Shown: positions 28,356 to 37,509 of the stretch, one piece after another
How the letters are laid out: each line of letters begins with the position of its first letter
How positions within the stretch are numbered: the stretch's first letter is position 1
Source: Oscillospiraceae bacterium MB24-C1
GTDB taxonomy: Bacteria > Bacillota > Clostridia > Oscillospirales > Ruminococcaceae
Direction of reading: 5' to 3'
NCBI GenBank assembly: GCA_030913685.1
Contig: CP133187.1
Span: 1,575,501 to 1,639,500, forward strand
DNA: 64,000 nucleotides
Position numbers and translations under genes: made by a program
The notes under the pieces: generated by a model
What the model was told of the DNA's origin: nothing
Seen by the model: the letters and a program-made list of their open reading frames with translations, nothing else
The model's database searches: none

Positions 28356-29651
28356 TTATTTTTTGGCAGCTGCTATTGCAGCATCGAGATCTGCCAAAAT
28401 ATCCGCTGCATCCTCAAGTCCAACCGAGAGGCGAATGGTCTGCGGGCTGATGCCAGACCGTACGAGCTGCTCATCAGAAAGCTGGCTATGTGTGGTGGTG
28501 GCTGGGTGAATGACCATTGAGCGTGCATCGCCTACATTCGCCACGTTCATCAAAAGCTGGAGCGAGTCGATGAACTTCGCGCCGGTTTCACGGGTGCCCT
28601 TTAATCCGAAGGTCATGACGCCACCCGCACCGTTGGACAGATATTTCTGCGCCAGCGTATAATAGGGGCTGGTCTCCAACGCAGGGTAATTAACAAATTC
28701 GATATCGGGGTGCTGCGCCAAGTGCTGCGCGACCGCCAACGCATTATCAGAGTGCTTTTTCATACGCAATGAAAGCGTTTCCACTCCATTGAGGCATATA
28801 AAAGCGTTAAAGGGTGAGAGGCAGGCACCAATATCACGCAGAATCAGCGCGCGCAGGCGGGTGGCAAACGCCACGTTACCAAAATCTCTCGCAAACACCA
28901 TCCCATGATAGCTTACATCGGGGGTGTTGTACTGCGGGAAGCGGGGATTGTCCTCAAACTTGAAGGTGCCGGCGTCCACCGCGATTCCGCACATCACCGT
29001 GCCGTTGCCGCTTAAAAACTTGGTGGCGGAGTGGATGACGATATCCGCGCCATGTTGGATGGGGCGGCAAAGCGCCGGCGTGGTGAAGGTGGAATCGACA
29101 ATCATCGGGATTCCATGCCGGTGTGCGATAGCGGCAATCGCTTCAACATCCGCCACATTGGCATTAGGGTTGCCGACCACCTCGACAAAAAAGGCTTTGG
29201 TCTTGTCGGTGATGGCGTTTTCCCATTCCTCAAGCTTAGCAGGGTCGACAAACTTGGTCTTGATGCCAAGGTTTCCAAGCGTGACGCCCATCATATTGAT
29301 AGCGCCGCCGTAGATACATATAGACGAGACGATTTCATCTCCGGCTTGCGCCAGGTTTAGAAACGTACTGAACATAACACCGTGCCCAGAGCTCATCGCC
29401 ACCGCGGCAACACCGCCGTCGAGCGCAGCCACCCGCTTTTCAAGTACGTCCACTGTGGGGTTGGAAAGACGGGTATAGATATTACCCGCGGCCTTCAGTT
29501 CAAAAAGCTGCTTGGCGTATTCCACACTTTCAAACGCGTAGGCATTGGTCATATAAAGTGGTGGTGCCACCGAATGCTGGTCGCTGTCGGGCTGGTAGCC
29601 AGCGCGAACGGCAAGTGTGTCAAAACCAAAGTTCTTTTCTGCGTTCCCCAT
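28356..29651 (-). CDS. metY: O-acetylhomoserine sulfhydrylase
   Basis: PLP enzyme that makes homocysteine from O-acetylhomoserine and sulfide. 431 residues. It has IYTRLSNPTVDVLEKRVAAL near 58-77 and the PLP lysine in IHSATKFLSG (near 208-217). The long C-terminal half with SYHGMVFARDFG is typical of MetY rather than MetB/MetC. The start follows GGGAGG. No met regulatory leader (S-box or T-box) was recognised upstream, but the upstream spacer is short. Confidence 0.94.
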   Translation of the reverse strand: MGNAEKNFGFDTLAVRAGYQPDSDQHSVAPPLYMTNAYAFESVEYAKQLFELKAAGNIYTRLSNPTVDVLEKRVAALDGGVAAVAMSSGHGVMFSTFLNLAQAGDEIVSSICIYGGAINMMGVTLGNLGIKTKFVDPAKLEEWENAITDKTKAFFVEVVGNPNANVADVEAIAAIAHRHGIPMIVDSTFTTPALCRPIQHGADIVIHSATKFLSGNGTVMCGIAVDAGTFKFEDNPRFPQYNTPDVSYHGMVFARDFGNVAFATRLRALILRDIGACLSPFNAFICLNGVETLSLRMKKHSDNALAVAQHLAQHPDIEFVNYPALETSPYYTLAQKYLSNGAGGVMTFGLKGTRETGAKFIDSLQLLMNVANVGDARSMVIHPATTTHSQLSDEQLVRSGISPQTIRLSVGLEDAADILADLDAAIAAAKK

Positions 29652-29672
29652 AAGAAAAACCTCCCGTATCGG

Positions 29673-29701
29673 TTTAAAAAAATATGGTTTTTTGCTATAA
29701 T
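29673..29701 (+). promoter_or_regulatory. Promoter of the carboxypeptidase-like gene, extended -10
   Basis: TGCTATAAT with the -10 at 29696-29701 and a poor -35 (TTTAAA, 29673-29678) at 17 bases. The divergent metY start is close by. Confidence 0.45.
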
Positions 29702-29743
29702 AGTTTAGTACATACCATCATATCACATTTGGAGGAGATTTTC

Positions 29744-31078
29744 ATGAAAAAGTTTTCCGCTTTTTGCATCACGCTGCTCCTCTGTCTTGCAACACTATGC
29801 ACACAGATATCCGCAGCGTCTTATAACCCGTCGTTTGACCCGGCTGCGCAGGCGGTTTATCTGATAAATTTGGACAGCGAGATGATCATTTATGAGAAGG
29901 ACGCCGATAAAAAGATCGAGCCCTCGTCGCTGGCACAGTTGATGACCGTCGTGCTCACGCTTGAAAATGTCAAAAACCCCACAGAGGAAACGGTGACGAT
30001 GAAGGGCTACATTCAGGATGAAATGAACCGCCAGTATATCAAGCTTGGCGGCATCCGACTGGCGGGCCTTTATAAAAACGAAGAGATATCAGTTGAAAAG
30101 CTGCTGTATGCCGTCATGCTGCGTGACGCTAACGAGGCGGCCATGATGCTGGCCGACTATATCGGGGACGGCTCGGTGCCCTATTTTGTGGAGCTGATGA
30201 ACAAGCGCGCGACCGAGCTAGGCATGACGAACACCCATTTCACCAGCCCATACGGCCTGCCCGATCCGGAATCTTTCACCACTGCTCGCGATATAGCGTT
30301 GCTGGGGCGGCACGCCATGACGTTACCGGGCTTTTCAGAGCTGATATCGGTGACGGCCTATGACGGTGGCCCCACAAACATCAACGAACACCTTAACTGG
30401 AGTAGCACCAACCGTCTGCTGGTAAGCAGCTCGCCTTATTATAACCGCTTTGTCTCCGGCATCAAGAGCGGTTATCATCATACGCTTGGGTCTTACGCCG
30501 TCTCACTGGCCAAGCGCGACGGTTACAGCTACCTGCTGGTGGCACTGGCGAGTACCGGCGTGGATGAGTCCGGAAAAGATAATTCAATGTTTTCGGTATT
30601 TCAAGAATCAAACCGGCTTTACGGTTGGGCTTTTAATACCTTCAGGGTGAAAACGTTGCTAGAAAAGGGAAAGAATTTTGGTGAGGTGCCGCTCAAGCTT
30701 TCGTGGGGAAAAGATTTTCTGCGCATCATGAGTGCAGACAACTACACTGCGCTTATCCCTGATGCGATTGAATCCTCCAGCATTCAGTATACCCTTGATT
30801 TGCCCCCCTACGTCAACGCGCCAATCAAAAAAGGTGATCTGATCGGGCAGGTGCGTTTAATTCTAGCTGACGAGCAGATCGGCGTGGTCGGGGTGGTCGC
30901 TGCCGAGGATGCCGATGTCTCTCGCGCGCTGCTGCTGCTTGAAACGCTGCTGGGCGTCACAAGAACTTTCTGGTTTAAATTTATTGTTATTCTACTAATT
31001 GTTTTAATATTAATTTATATTGCATTGATGATTATTCGCAACCGAAACCGTCGGCGTTACCGCGGGATGGGGCGATAA
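29744..31078 (+). CDS. D-Ala-D-Ala carboxypeptidase homologue with altered catalytic motifs
   Basis: 444 residues with signal peptide (1-24), a PBP5-like penicillin-binding fold and a C-terminal membrane helix (about 405-430) with an Arg-rich tail. The fold is clear (EKDADKKIEPSS, NKRATELGMTN, TTARDIALLGRH). However, SxxK reads S-L-A-Q (Ser62, Gln65), SxN reads D-A-N (128-130), and KTG reads KSG (241-243). Loss of the general-base lysine predicts no carboxypeptidase activity; a binding or regulatory role is an inference. The start is set by GGAGGAG before 29744. Confidence 0.85.
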   Translation: MKKFSAFCITLLLCLATLCTQISAASYNPSFDPAAQAVYLINLDSEMIIYEKDADKKIEPSSLAQLMTVVLTLENVKNPTEETVTMKGYIQDEMNRQYIKLGGIRLAGLYKNEEISVEKLLYAVMLRDANEAAMMLADYIGDGSVPYFVELMNKRATELGMTNTHFTSPYGLPDPESFTTARDIALLGRHAMTLPGFSELISVTAYDGGPTNINEHLNWSSTNRLLVSSSPYYNRFVSGIKSGYHHTLGSYAVSLAKRDGYSYLLVALASTGVDESGKDNSMFSVFQESNRLYGWAFNTFRVKTLLEKGKNFGEVPLKLSWGKDFLRIMSADNYTALIPDAIESSSIQYTLDLPPYVNAPIKKGDLIGQVRLILADEQIGVVGVVAAEDADVSRALLLLETLLGVTRTFWFKFIVILLIVLILIYIALMIIRNRNRRRYRGMGR

Positions 31079-31100
31079 CACCGCATTAAAGGAGTTTATA

Positions 31101-32021
31101 ATGGATTGGACCGAGCTGAGTATCACCGTCCCCACGGCACAAGCTGAAGATGCTTGTGCTATTGCACAGATGGTCGCGGGAGGCGGCATTTACCTTGAAG
31201 ATTATTCCGATCTCGAAGAAAAAACGTTGGAGATTGCGCACATTGATTTAATCGATGAATCACTCATCAAAAAAGACCGCAGCAAAGCGGTCATTCACCT
31301 TTATTTATCGCCAGGACAATCCCCGGCCGAAGCACTTGCCTATATCGGCAGCCGATTGGACAACTGCGGTATACCTTTTAGCGTTGACACCACCGATGTG
31401 CGTGAGGAAGACTGGGCTAATGCATGGAAAACCTATTACCACGCCATCGCCCTTTCGGACAAGCTGGCCATCTGCCCTTCTTGGGAGCAGTATACTCCAG
31501 CACCCGGGCAAAAGGTGATCTGCCTAGATCCCGGCATGGCGTTCGGCACCGGCACGCACGAAACCACCCGGCTATGCCTGTCGCTTTTAGAGGATGCGCT
31601 GCAACCGGGTATGAGCATGCTCGATGTCGGCTGCGGTAGTGGCATACTTGCCATCTGTGCAAAGCTTTTGGGCAGCGGGCGAACCGTTGGTGTAGATATT
31701 GATGAGGTTGCGGTGCGGGTCGCCAAAGAAAATGCAGCGCTCAACAACTGCGGGGATATCGACATTTTGTGCGGCGATCTTGCCACCGACATCGAAGGTT
31801 CTTTTGATGTGATTTGCGCTAACATTGTGGCCGATGCCATTTTGCGCTTGGCAAAGGATCTCCCGGCGTTGATGCATGAAAAGAGTGTCTGCATCGTCTC
31901 AGGTATTATCGACACCCGCTGCGCTGAAGTGGAGCAGGGCTTAATGGCCGCTGGGCTGACCCCCGTGCGTAAAGCACTGCAAAATGGCTGGGCTGCCATC
32001 GCCTGCCAAAAGGCGGTGTAG
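31101..32021 (+). CDS. prmA: Ribosomal protein L11 methyltransferase
   Basis: Trimethylates lysines and the N-terminus of L11 with SAM. 306 residues. The N-terminal recognition domain is followed by DPGMAFGTGTHETT (about 142-155), the SAM motif DVGCGSGILAI (near 175), and the substrate motif ANIVAD. The next gene, rsmE, starts three bases after its stop, a conserved pair in Firmicutes. Confidence 0.96.
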   Translation: MDWTELSITVPTAQAEDACAIAQMVAGGGIYLEDYSDLEEKTLEIAHIDLIDESLIKKDRSKAVIHLYLSPGQSPAEALAYIGSRLDNCGIPFSVDTTDVREEDWANAWKTYYHAIALSDKLAICPSWEQYTPAPGQKVICLDPGMAFGTGTHETTRLCLSLLEDALQPGMSMLDVGCGSGILAICAKLLGSGRTVGVDIDEVAVRVAKENAALNNCGDIDILCGDLATDIEGSFDVICANIVADAILRLAKDLPALMHEKSVCIVSGIIDTRCAEVEQGLMAAGLTPVRKALQNGWAAIACQKAV

Positions 32022-32024
32022 CCT

Positions 32025-32747
32025 ATGCCAAGATTTTTTGTAGACGGTCTTTCTGAAACGGTCGTCATAACCGGCGAGGACGCCCGCCATATTTCTAAAT
32101 CGCTGCGTATGACAGCGGGCGAACCACTCACTCTTTGTGACGGCAAAGGGTTGGAGGCAAAGGGTGTGATTGTCAGTTTGTCGCCCGACGCCGTCTCGGT
32201 GCGCCTCGGCGAAGCTGCCACCTGCATCGCCGAGCCTCAAACACAGATTCGCCTTTATTTGGCTATGCCAAAGGGCGACAAACTCGAACTGGTTATTCAA
32301 AAGGCGGTCGAGCTTGGAGCCGCCGAAATCGTGCTGTTTCTTTCTTCACGCTGCATCTCCCGTCCTAAGGGAGACGATGTTGCCAAAAAGGTGCATCGTC
32401 TGCAAAAAATAGCCAACGAGGCCGCCAAACAGTGTGGCCGGGGTATTTTACCGTCGGTACGTGGAATCCTTTCTTTTGCTCAGGCGATAAAAGAAGCGCA
32501 GCAATTTGACAATTGCTTTGTACTATATGAAGGAATGTGCAAGCCATTGCGTGCACAGCTGCCAAAGCGCGGTGCGACACTTGCGTTGCTTGTCGGCAGT
32601 GAAGGCGGGTTTTCTGTTGAAGAAATTGCGCAGGCTACCGAATGCGGTGTACGCACTGCATCACTTGGAAAACGCATTTTGCGATGCGAAACAGCGCCTA
32701 TTGCAGCACTGGCTGCCGTAATGTTTGCTCTTGGTGAAATGGATTAG
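32025..32747 (+). CDS. rsmE: 16S rRNA m3U1498 methyltransferase
   Basis: SPOUT-class enzyme that methylates U1498 of 16S rRNA. 240 residues. It begins MPRFFVDGLSETVVITGEDARHISKSLRM, an N-terminal PUA-like domain, and ends with the knot motifs VGSEGGFSVEE and LGKRILRCETA. It directly follows prmA. Confidence 0.96.
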   Translation: MPRFFVDGLSETVVITGEDARHISKSLRMTAGEPLTLCDGKGLEAKGVIVSLSPDAVSVRLGEAATCIAEPQTQIRLYLAMPKGDKLELVIQKAVELGAAEIVLFLSSRCISRPKGDDVAKKVHRLQKIANEAAKQCGRGILPSVRGILSFAQAIKEAQQFDNCFVLYEGMCKPLRAQLPKRGATLALLVGSEGGFSVEEIAQATECGVRTASLGKRILRCETAPIAALAAVMFALGEMD

Positions 32748-32848
32748 TTTTATTTGCCAAAAGCTTCTATTTATATTACAAACTTTACAGGACAAACTTT
32801 TATAAGCGAGATTTTTCTCCCGCTAATGTTCCCAAACGGAGGGGTAAA

Positions 32849-33841
32849 ATGAAACGGAATCTGTTTTTTCTAACGGCGATGATATTGTTGCTTTCAGCTA
32901 CTCTTATCATCAGCGGCTGTGCGGCCTGTGGCCGGGATTTGACTGGATCTTCTATTCCACCCAGTTCAAGCATGGTCCCCAACCCTGTGCCGTCCACACC
33001 GCCCAGTACCTCGTCGGTCCCAAGCTCCCCTAGCACACCTAGCTCCCCGAGTTCGGGCAGTTCTACCGGATCATCTTCTGATTTGCCCGCGCTAGCGATG
33101 AGTGCCGATTTCTTACAAATCGGCACTCTGGACAATAAATCGGTGCTTTGGGGACCGGGCACCCATCAGGACGCTCTCGGGCGCTCTACTGCTTGTATAG
33201 GTCTGCAAGATCAATACGAGAAGTATGGCGCGTATTTTATTGCGCCAGAAACAGAAAACACCGTGACCCTTTCGTTTGACCAAGGGTATGAAAACGGTTA
33301 TACCGCGCCAATTCTTGACACGCTTAAAGAAAAAGAGGTTCGGGCTATCTTTTTTTTAACCGGCCACTATGTCCGCAGCCAACCCGAGTTGGTACAGCGC
33401 ATGATAGATGAAGGGCATATTTTGGGCAACCATTCTGACAGCCACAAGGTTTACTGTGAAGAGCTTAGCATTGAAGAATCATTTGAGGATGCCAAATGGA
33501 TGCAGGACTACCTGAGAGATAATTTTGATTATGAGATGCGGCTATTTCGTTTCCCAGAAGGGAAGTTTTCTGAACAGGCGCTTGCTCTGATGCAGCAAAT
33601 GGGCTATAAGAGCGTTTTCTGGAGCTTTGCCTACAGCGACTGGGACGTTAAAAACCAGCCGTCGCCCACCGCGGCGATGGAGAAAATTATGAAATATCTG
33701 CACCCCGGCGAAATTATGCTGCTGCACTCAGTTGGTTCGACCAACGCAGAAATTTTGCCCCAAGTCATTGATACTATACGCGACAAAGGCTATATTGTCG
33801 CGCCCTTTGCCTCCATCGACCAGCCTCCCCCCTTATCGTAA
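32849..33841 (+). CDS. Lipoprotein polysaccharide deacetylase (PdaA-like)
   Basis: 330 residues. A signal peptide ends in the lipobox LIISGC (Cys24), so the protein is probably lipid-anchored outside the membrane. A Ser/Pro-rich linker (about 30-80) follows. The NodB-type domain has LSFDQGYENGY (the Gln fits PdaA relatives with DxGYENG), NHSDSH zinc histidines, RFPEGKFS and LLHSVG. Probable target: peptidoglycan muramic acid or GlcNAc N-acetyl groups, as in the PdaA family. Not part of a clear operon. Confidence 0.88.
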   Translation: MKRNLFFLTAMILLLSATLIISGCAACGRDLTGSSIPPSSSMVPNPVPSTPPSTSSVPSSPSTPSSPSSGSSTGSSSDLPALAMSADFLQIGTLDNKSVLWGPGTHQDALGRSTACIGLQDQYEKYGAYFIAPETENTVTLSFDQGYENGYTAPILDTLKEKEVRAIFFLTGHYVRSQPELVQRMIDEGHILGNHSDSHKVYCEELSIEESFEDAKWMQDYLRDNFDYEMRLFRFPEGKFSEQALALMQQMGYKSVFWSFAYSDWDVKNQPSPTAAMEKIMKYLHPGEIMLLHSVGSTNAEILPQVIDTIRDKGYIVAPFASIDQPPPLS

Positions 33842-33856
33842 TTTTAAAATTTAAAT

Positions 33857-33884
33857 AAGGCCGCACCCTGTCGGGCGCGGCCTT
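33857..33884. terminator. Terminator between convergent genes
   Basis: Stem AAGGCCGC/GCGGCCTT with an inner CCC/GGG pairing between the deacetylase lipoprotein and the coiled-coil gene. AT-rich on both sides. Confidence 0.6.
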
Positions 33885-33900
33885 AAATTTACGATTTTTA

Positions 33901-34314
33901 TTATTCTTTATCGGCAGGTTCTTCCGGCGCGACTGGTTCTGTGGTTTCTTCAACCTCGACCTCTACAACCTCGACAACCGGAACGGTGTTATCCTCAGGA
34001 ATGTCTGTCGCAACGCTGTACTCCGCAGTATCACGCTCGTTTTTATGTTGTTCAATCTCAAGATCTAGGTCGGCAATCTGCTGCATGAGCACATCAATGT
34101 CACGGCAGTAATCCAGCAATTCCTCCGGCATCGTTTCGCCGGCTTTGACCTTGCTGTAACAGTACCGCCCAATTGCAGCATAAACACCTTCTATCTGACG
34201 CTCAAGCCCAGCTCTGTCAATGCCCAGCTTTGCAATTTGAACCTGCTCGCCAGCCTTTTTAGCGGTGGTGGAAGCGATGTTGCCAATAATTTTACCGAAT
34301 TTTTCAAATCCCAT
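33901..34314 (-). CDS. Small coiled-coil protein, function unknown
   Basis: 137 residues, no signal peptide or membrane segment. The first 100 residues are predicted helical with a KAGEQVQIAKLGIDRAGLERQI region and a heptad-like stretch near 70-95. The last 35 residues are acidic and rich in Val/Glu/Pro (low complexity). It resembles short helical proteins common in Clostridia that sit near zinc-ribbon proteins, but no function is known. It starts after a normal ribosome site. Confidence 0.7.
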   Translation of the reverse strand: MGFEKFGKIIGNIASTTAKKAGEQVQIAKLGIDRAGLERQIEGVYAAIGRYCYSKVKAGETMPEELLDYCRDIDVLMQQIADLDLEIEQHKNERDTAEYSVATDIPEDNTVPVVEVVEVEVEETTEPVAPEEPADKE

Positions 34315-34413
34315 TCCAATATTCCTCCTTGTTGGTAGTCGAGCCGATAAAACCGATTTTGTTTGATTTTAAGTATAACATATTAGAATATAAAGTGCTA
34401 CTACTTATTTTTA

Positions 34414-35277
34414 TTATTCTACCTCCATTCGCTTCATGAACCGCTGCGTGGAAACACCATAAGGACGATTAAATCGGCCCAGCGATTGCAAAACCTCAGG
34501 ATCGCCGGTGATGATGTTTACCTTTTCGCAGCAAGTTAGCATGGCGGTAAAGCCCATCTCCTGCAAAATCGGTATTGAATCTTTGCTGATATACCCAAAA
34601 GGATAAGTGAAGGTCGTGGGCACAATACCACAGTATTCTTCCAACAGCGATTGAGCTTTGCCCACATCGTTTATCAGTGCCACGTAATAATCGGCATCGC
34701 TTTCGCCAAGCTTTTTCTTAGCGCCCTTACGAATATCCTTTCGGTGCATATCGTAGGAGTGATTGCCTATTTCGACTCGACCGGTATTGGTTAACGCATC
34801 AATATCCTCCCAACACAGGTACGCATAGGCGGGGTTGGGATCCGGCTTCTGAGCATAGCACTCACAATAGCTGCCCACCACCGAGACGACTGCCTTCATA
34901 TCGTATTTTTCTAAAAGAGGTAGCACGTAGGTCAAATTATTGAGATAGCCGTCGTCAAGCGTAATGATAATCGGTTTTTCCGGCAGCGCCTGACCCGTTA
35001 ATACTGCATCGGCCAGTTCTGAAACAAACATGGTTGTATAGCCATGCGCCTTAATGTAAGCAAAATCGCTTTCGATAGTCTCGGGTGGCACGGTATAGGG
35101 ACCAGCCAGAGACTTATCCTTGAGCACACTATGATACATAACAATTGGCAGCGCCACCCCATCTGCGCCCGCGGCCGCCGAAGCGGGCAGCGCCACCGAC
35201 ATATGCAGTAGCAATCCGGTCATCAGTAGGCAGTATATTGCCCGTGCGCGTACCGAAATGCAAAAAAATCTACGCAT
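34414..35277 (-). CDS. Secreted polysaccharide deacetylase
   Basis: 287 residues with signal peptide (1-35, ending ASAAAGA). The domain starts PIVMYHSV, then IITLDDGYLNN carries the catalytic Asp pair and GNHSYDMH the zinc histidines. This is the carbohydrate esterase 4 fold and the substrate is probably an envelope polymer. It starts eight bases after the stop of the catalase-like gene, suggesting a two-gene operon, although no functional link is known. Confidence 0.88.
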   Translation of the reverse strand: MRRFFCISVRARAIYCLLMTGLLLHMSVALPASAAAGADGVALPIVMYHSVLKDKSLAGPYTVPPETIESDFAYIKAHGYTTMFVSELADAVLTGQALPEKPIIITLDDGYLNNLTYVLPLLEKYDMKAVVSVVGSYCECYAQKPDPNPAYAYLCWEDIDALTNTGRVEIGNHSYDMHRKDIRKGAKKKLGESDADYYVALINDVGKAQSLLEEYCGIVPTTFTYPFGYISKDSIPILQEMGFTAMLTCCEKVNIITGDPEVLQSLGRFNRPYGVSTQRFMKRMEVE

Positions 35278-35284
35278 TCATGCT

Positions 35285-37318
35285 TCACCCGCCAAGAGCC
35301 AGCGTCACCGCCTGGCCAAACTCAAGATCGGCTCTCGAAAAGAGGATAAGCACCTGCTCAAGCAACAGCGGAGGCAACCTAAGAAGCTCTTCGGTTAGAT
35401 TATCTATCAGCCTGTGCCGCGAAAATTCGCCCAGCGAACGCAAATATTGCTGCACTTGGGTAAAATCGTCGCCGCTCTTTTGAGCCGGAGCTGGCACATG
35501 CTCGATACCTGGAATGATATTTTCCGGTTGGAACCGCGCACAGTTAAGCTCGGTCTGCACATCATCCGGTAGCCTTTCCAGCGTCAGCAACCCGATGCGC
35601 TGAAGCTTAAACTGTTCTGTTGGCCAGATAGCTGTCGGATCAAAGGGGTCAAAAGATAATGAAGCAAACTGTTCTGGTTCAATAACCTGAATGCTCAGCT
35701 CATATTGTGGACGTTCACCCGCCTGAAGGCTGATAGACAAGTCGCGCGCCACCCCATCGGGGTCAGAGCCTGCCAGCTCTTCCGATTCAAACCGCGTCAG
35801 TGTTTGCGGGCGCTGCCGCGATAGCCAGCGCGGGCGTACCGCACGGCGCTCATTCTTGGCGTTCACCCAAATACAGGGCAGTCCGTAACCATCAATTGTG
35901 CGATAGCTGCCGATGGTACCCAGATCGGAATAAAGCCACATTGTACCGTGCAGCGCCTCCGGATGGGTCACAAGAAATTCCCAAAACGCCGCGCGGGTGC
36001 GCAAACCGGTTTTTGGGTTGGCTCGCGAAGCGGCACAGCATTCGGTCAACGTGTTTTCAGTCGTTCCCACCGAGACGGGCAGATGCATGCCAAACAGGTC
36101 ATACTCTCCCTCACGGCAAAAGAACTTGACCGTAAAGCTGCGTCGACATCTTATCGCATCAGCGCTGCCCATTGGCACATCGGCAGCGAATCGCACCAGT
36201 GTTTGAACCGCCTCTCCCGGCGTCTGCATAAAAGAGGCAAGGGTATATTTGCCCATCCGCTCATAGGGGCGAAAAACGCCGTAAGCACCTGCGTCTTTTT
36301 CAAATTCGGTGTGCGCTATGCAACCGGGCTGTTGGGTTTTGACTGGCGCAAAAGCCCGATCATTTTTTATTGGTTCAGGCTGCTGCTCTGGCAGGACAAT
36401 TGCCATGCTTGATGGCGGTGCGGTTGCTACGGACGGTGTCACAATAGCTTGAGGCTTTTTCTCAGCATTGCTGTCCGTAGCCAATTGTGGTGTAGGCGCA
36501 GGCGCTTGGGCAACATCCTCCTTTAGTTGCGGCAACATTTCGGAACTGTTTTGGGGTACATTTGGGAGCACAGATTGCGTCTCTGTTATGTTTTCTGTCA
36601 TCATTACATTTGTCATGGGCGCGCTTTCTGAGGTTATGTCAACTGGTTGCGGCAACTGTAAAGCGAGCGGCTCCGGTGAGGTTGCATCAACTGGTTGCGG
36701 CAGCTGTAAAGCGGGCGACTCCGGTGAGGCTGCGTCAACTGGTTGCGATAGCTGCGAAGTGGGCGGCCCCGGTGAGGTTGCGTCAACTGGTTGCGATAGC
36801 TGCGAAGTGGGCGGCCCCGGTGAGGTTGCGTCAACTGGTTGCGGTAGCTGCAAAGTGGGCAGTTCCGGCAATGTGGGCGGCTCCGCCGGCTGCAACGGTT
36901 CAACAAATATTTGTAGTTCATCTTCCTCACCCTGTGTTGACGGTTCAATAGCCTGTTCCCCAATTTCAACTTGGGCATCGGGCCGGGGTATCTGGGCTGT
37001 TGGCAACAGCATAATAGGTGGTGTCTCAACCATAACTTTTTCGCGGCGGCCCTCAGGCTGCACTATAATTTTTTTGTTTTCTAATATAGTTTGTGTCGTC
37101 GGCTGTCTTACTTCTACCTTGGGCGGCGCGGCTTGCTTTTGCTCCGCCACTGCTGAAGTTCGATCCATTCTGCCTTTTTCAGAAGTTTCGAGATTTTGGG
37201 CCAGTGTTGGCTTGCCCGGCGGGGTTGCCCGCTGATAACGTAGCAGCTCTGCACGGTATCGTTCCATCATCGCTTCCAGCGATGCATGATCAAAGTCATT
37301 AGCAGTTGGTCTTTGCAC
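35285..37318 (-). CDS. Catalase-like protein with disordered repeat N-terminus, heme-ligand segment missing
   Basis: 677 residues, GTG start ten bases after AAGGAGG. Residues 1-330 are Pro/Gln-rich and probably disordered, with five 16-residue repeats (about 154-230). From about 334 the chain aligns by eye to heme catalases: IAH-TEFEKDAGAYG (His336 at the place of the catalytic His), LVRFAAD, FTVKFFCREGEYDLFG (405-410 region), WEFLVTHPEALH, and IIPGIEHVPA. The next segment, DDFTQ...YLRSL...RLIDNL, aligns to the separate catalase-rel domain. The intervening Tyr heme-ligand segment (RLFSY) is absent, and the catalytic Asn region reads MHLPV instead of NNTPV. No signal peptide. Possibly no longer a catalase. 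Confidence 0.7.
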   Translation of the reverse strand: MQRPTANDFDHASLEAMMERYRAELLRYQRATPPGKPTLAQNLETSEKGRMDRTSAVAEQKQAAPPKVEVRQPTTQTILENKKIIVQPEGRREKVMVETPPIMLLPTAQIPRPDAQVEIGEQAIEPSTQGEEDELQIFVEPLQPAEPPTLPELPTLQLPQPVDATSPGPPTSQLSQPVDATSPGPPTSQLSQPVDAASPESPALQLPQPVDATSPEPLALQLPQPVDITSESAPMTNVMMTENITETQSVLPNVPQNSSEMLPQLKEDVAQAPAPTPQLATDSNAEKKPQAIVTPSVATAPPSSMAIVLPEQQPEPIKNDRAFAPVKTQQPGCIAHTEFEKDAGAYGVFRPYERMGKYTLASFMQTPGEAVQTLVRFAADVPMGSADAIRCRRSFTVKFFCREGEYDLFGMHLPVSVGTTENTLTECCAASRANPKTGLRTRAAFWEFLVTHPEALHGTMWLYSDLGTIGSYRTIDGYGLPCIWVNAKNERRAVRPRWLSRQRPQTLTRFESEELAGSDPDGVARDLSISLQAGERPQYELSIQVIEPEQFASLSFDPFDPTAIWPTEQFKLQRIGLLTLERLPDDVQTELNCARFQPENIIPGIEHVPAPAQKSGDDFTQVQQYLRSLGEFSRHRLIDNLTEELLRLPPLLLEQVLILFSRADLEFGQAVTLALGG
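36635..36859. repeat. Five 48-bp tandem repeats in the catalase-like gene
   Basis: In-frame direct repeats encode copies of a 16-residue unit with QPVDATSP. Two neighbouring copies (around 36740-36840) are identical at DNA level, a sign of recent expansion. Confidence 0.8.
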
Positions 37319-37468
37319 GACGCCTCAGCCTCCTTTTTTGTTCTCTCAAAAGTATATGAGGCATCGCCGTGTAAATATTAACTCTTGTGTGACATTTCTG
37401 AGTCTTATTGCCAAGCCGTAAAAATTATCGTGTAATTAAAACTTTGAATTAGGGTTTTGGGCATGCAA

Positions 37469-37499
37469 AAAGGGCCGCATTTTTGCAGCCCTTTGCTTT
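37469..37499 (-). terminator. Terminator of the M23 gene
   Basis: Stem AAAGGGC/GCCCTTT with a TGC/GCG extension. On the minus strand a run of five T follows. It is 11 bases past the stop of the M23 gene at 37510. Confidence 0.55.
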
Positions 37500-37509
37500 T
37501 TAGGTCATC

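Noticed and set aside
36635-36859. CRISPR-like repeat array
   Set aside because: The 48-bp repeats are contiguous, without spacers, and encode an in-frame peptide repeat.
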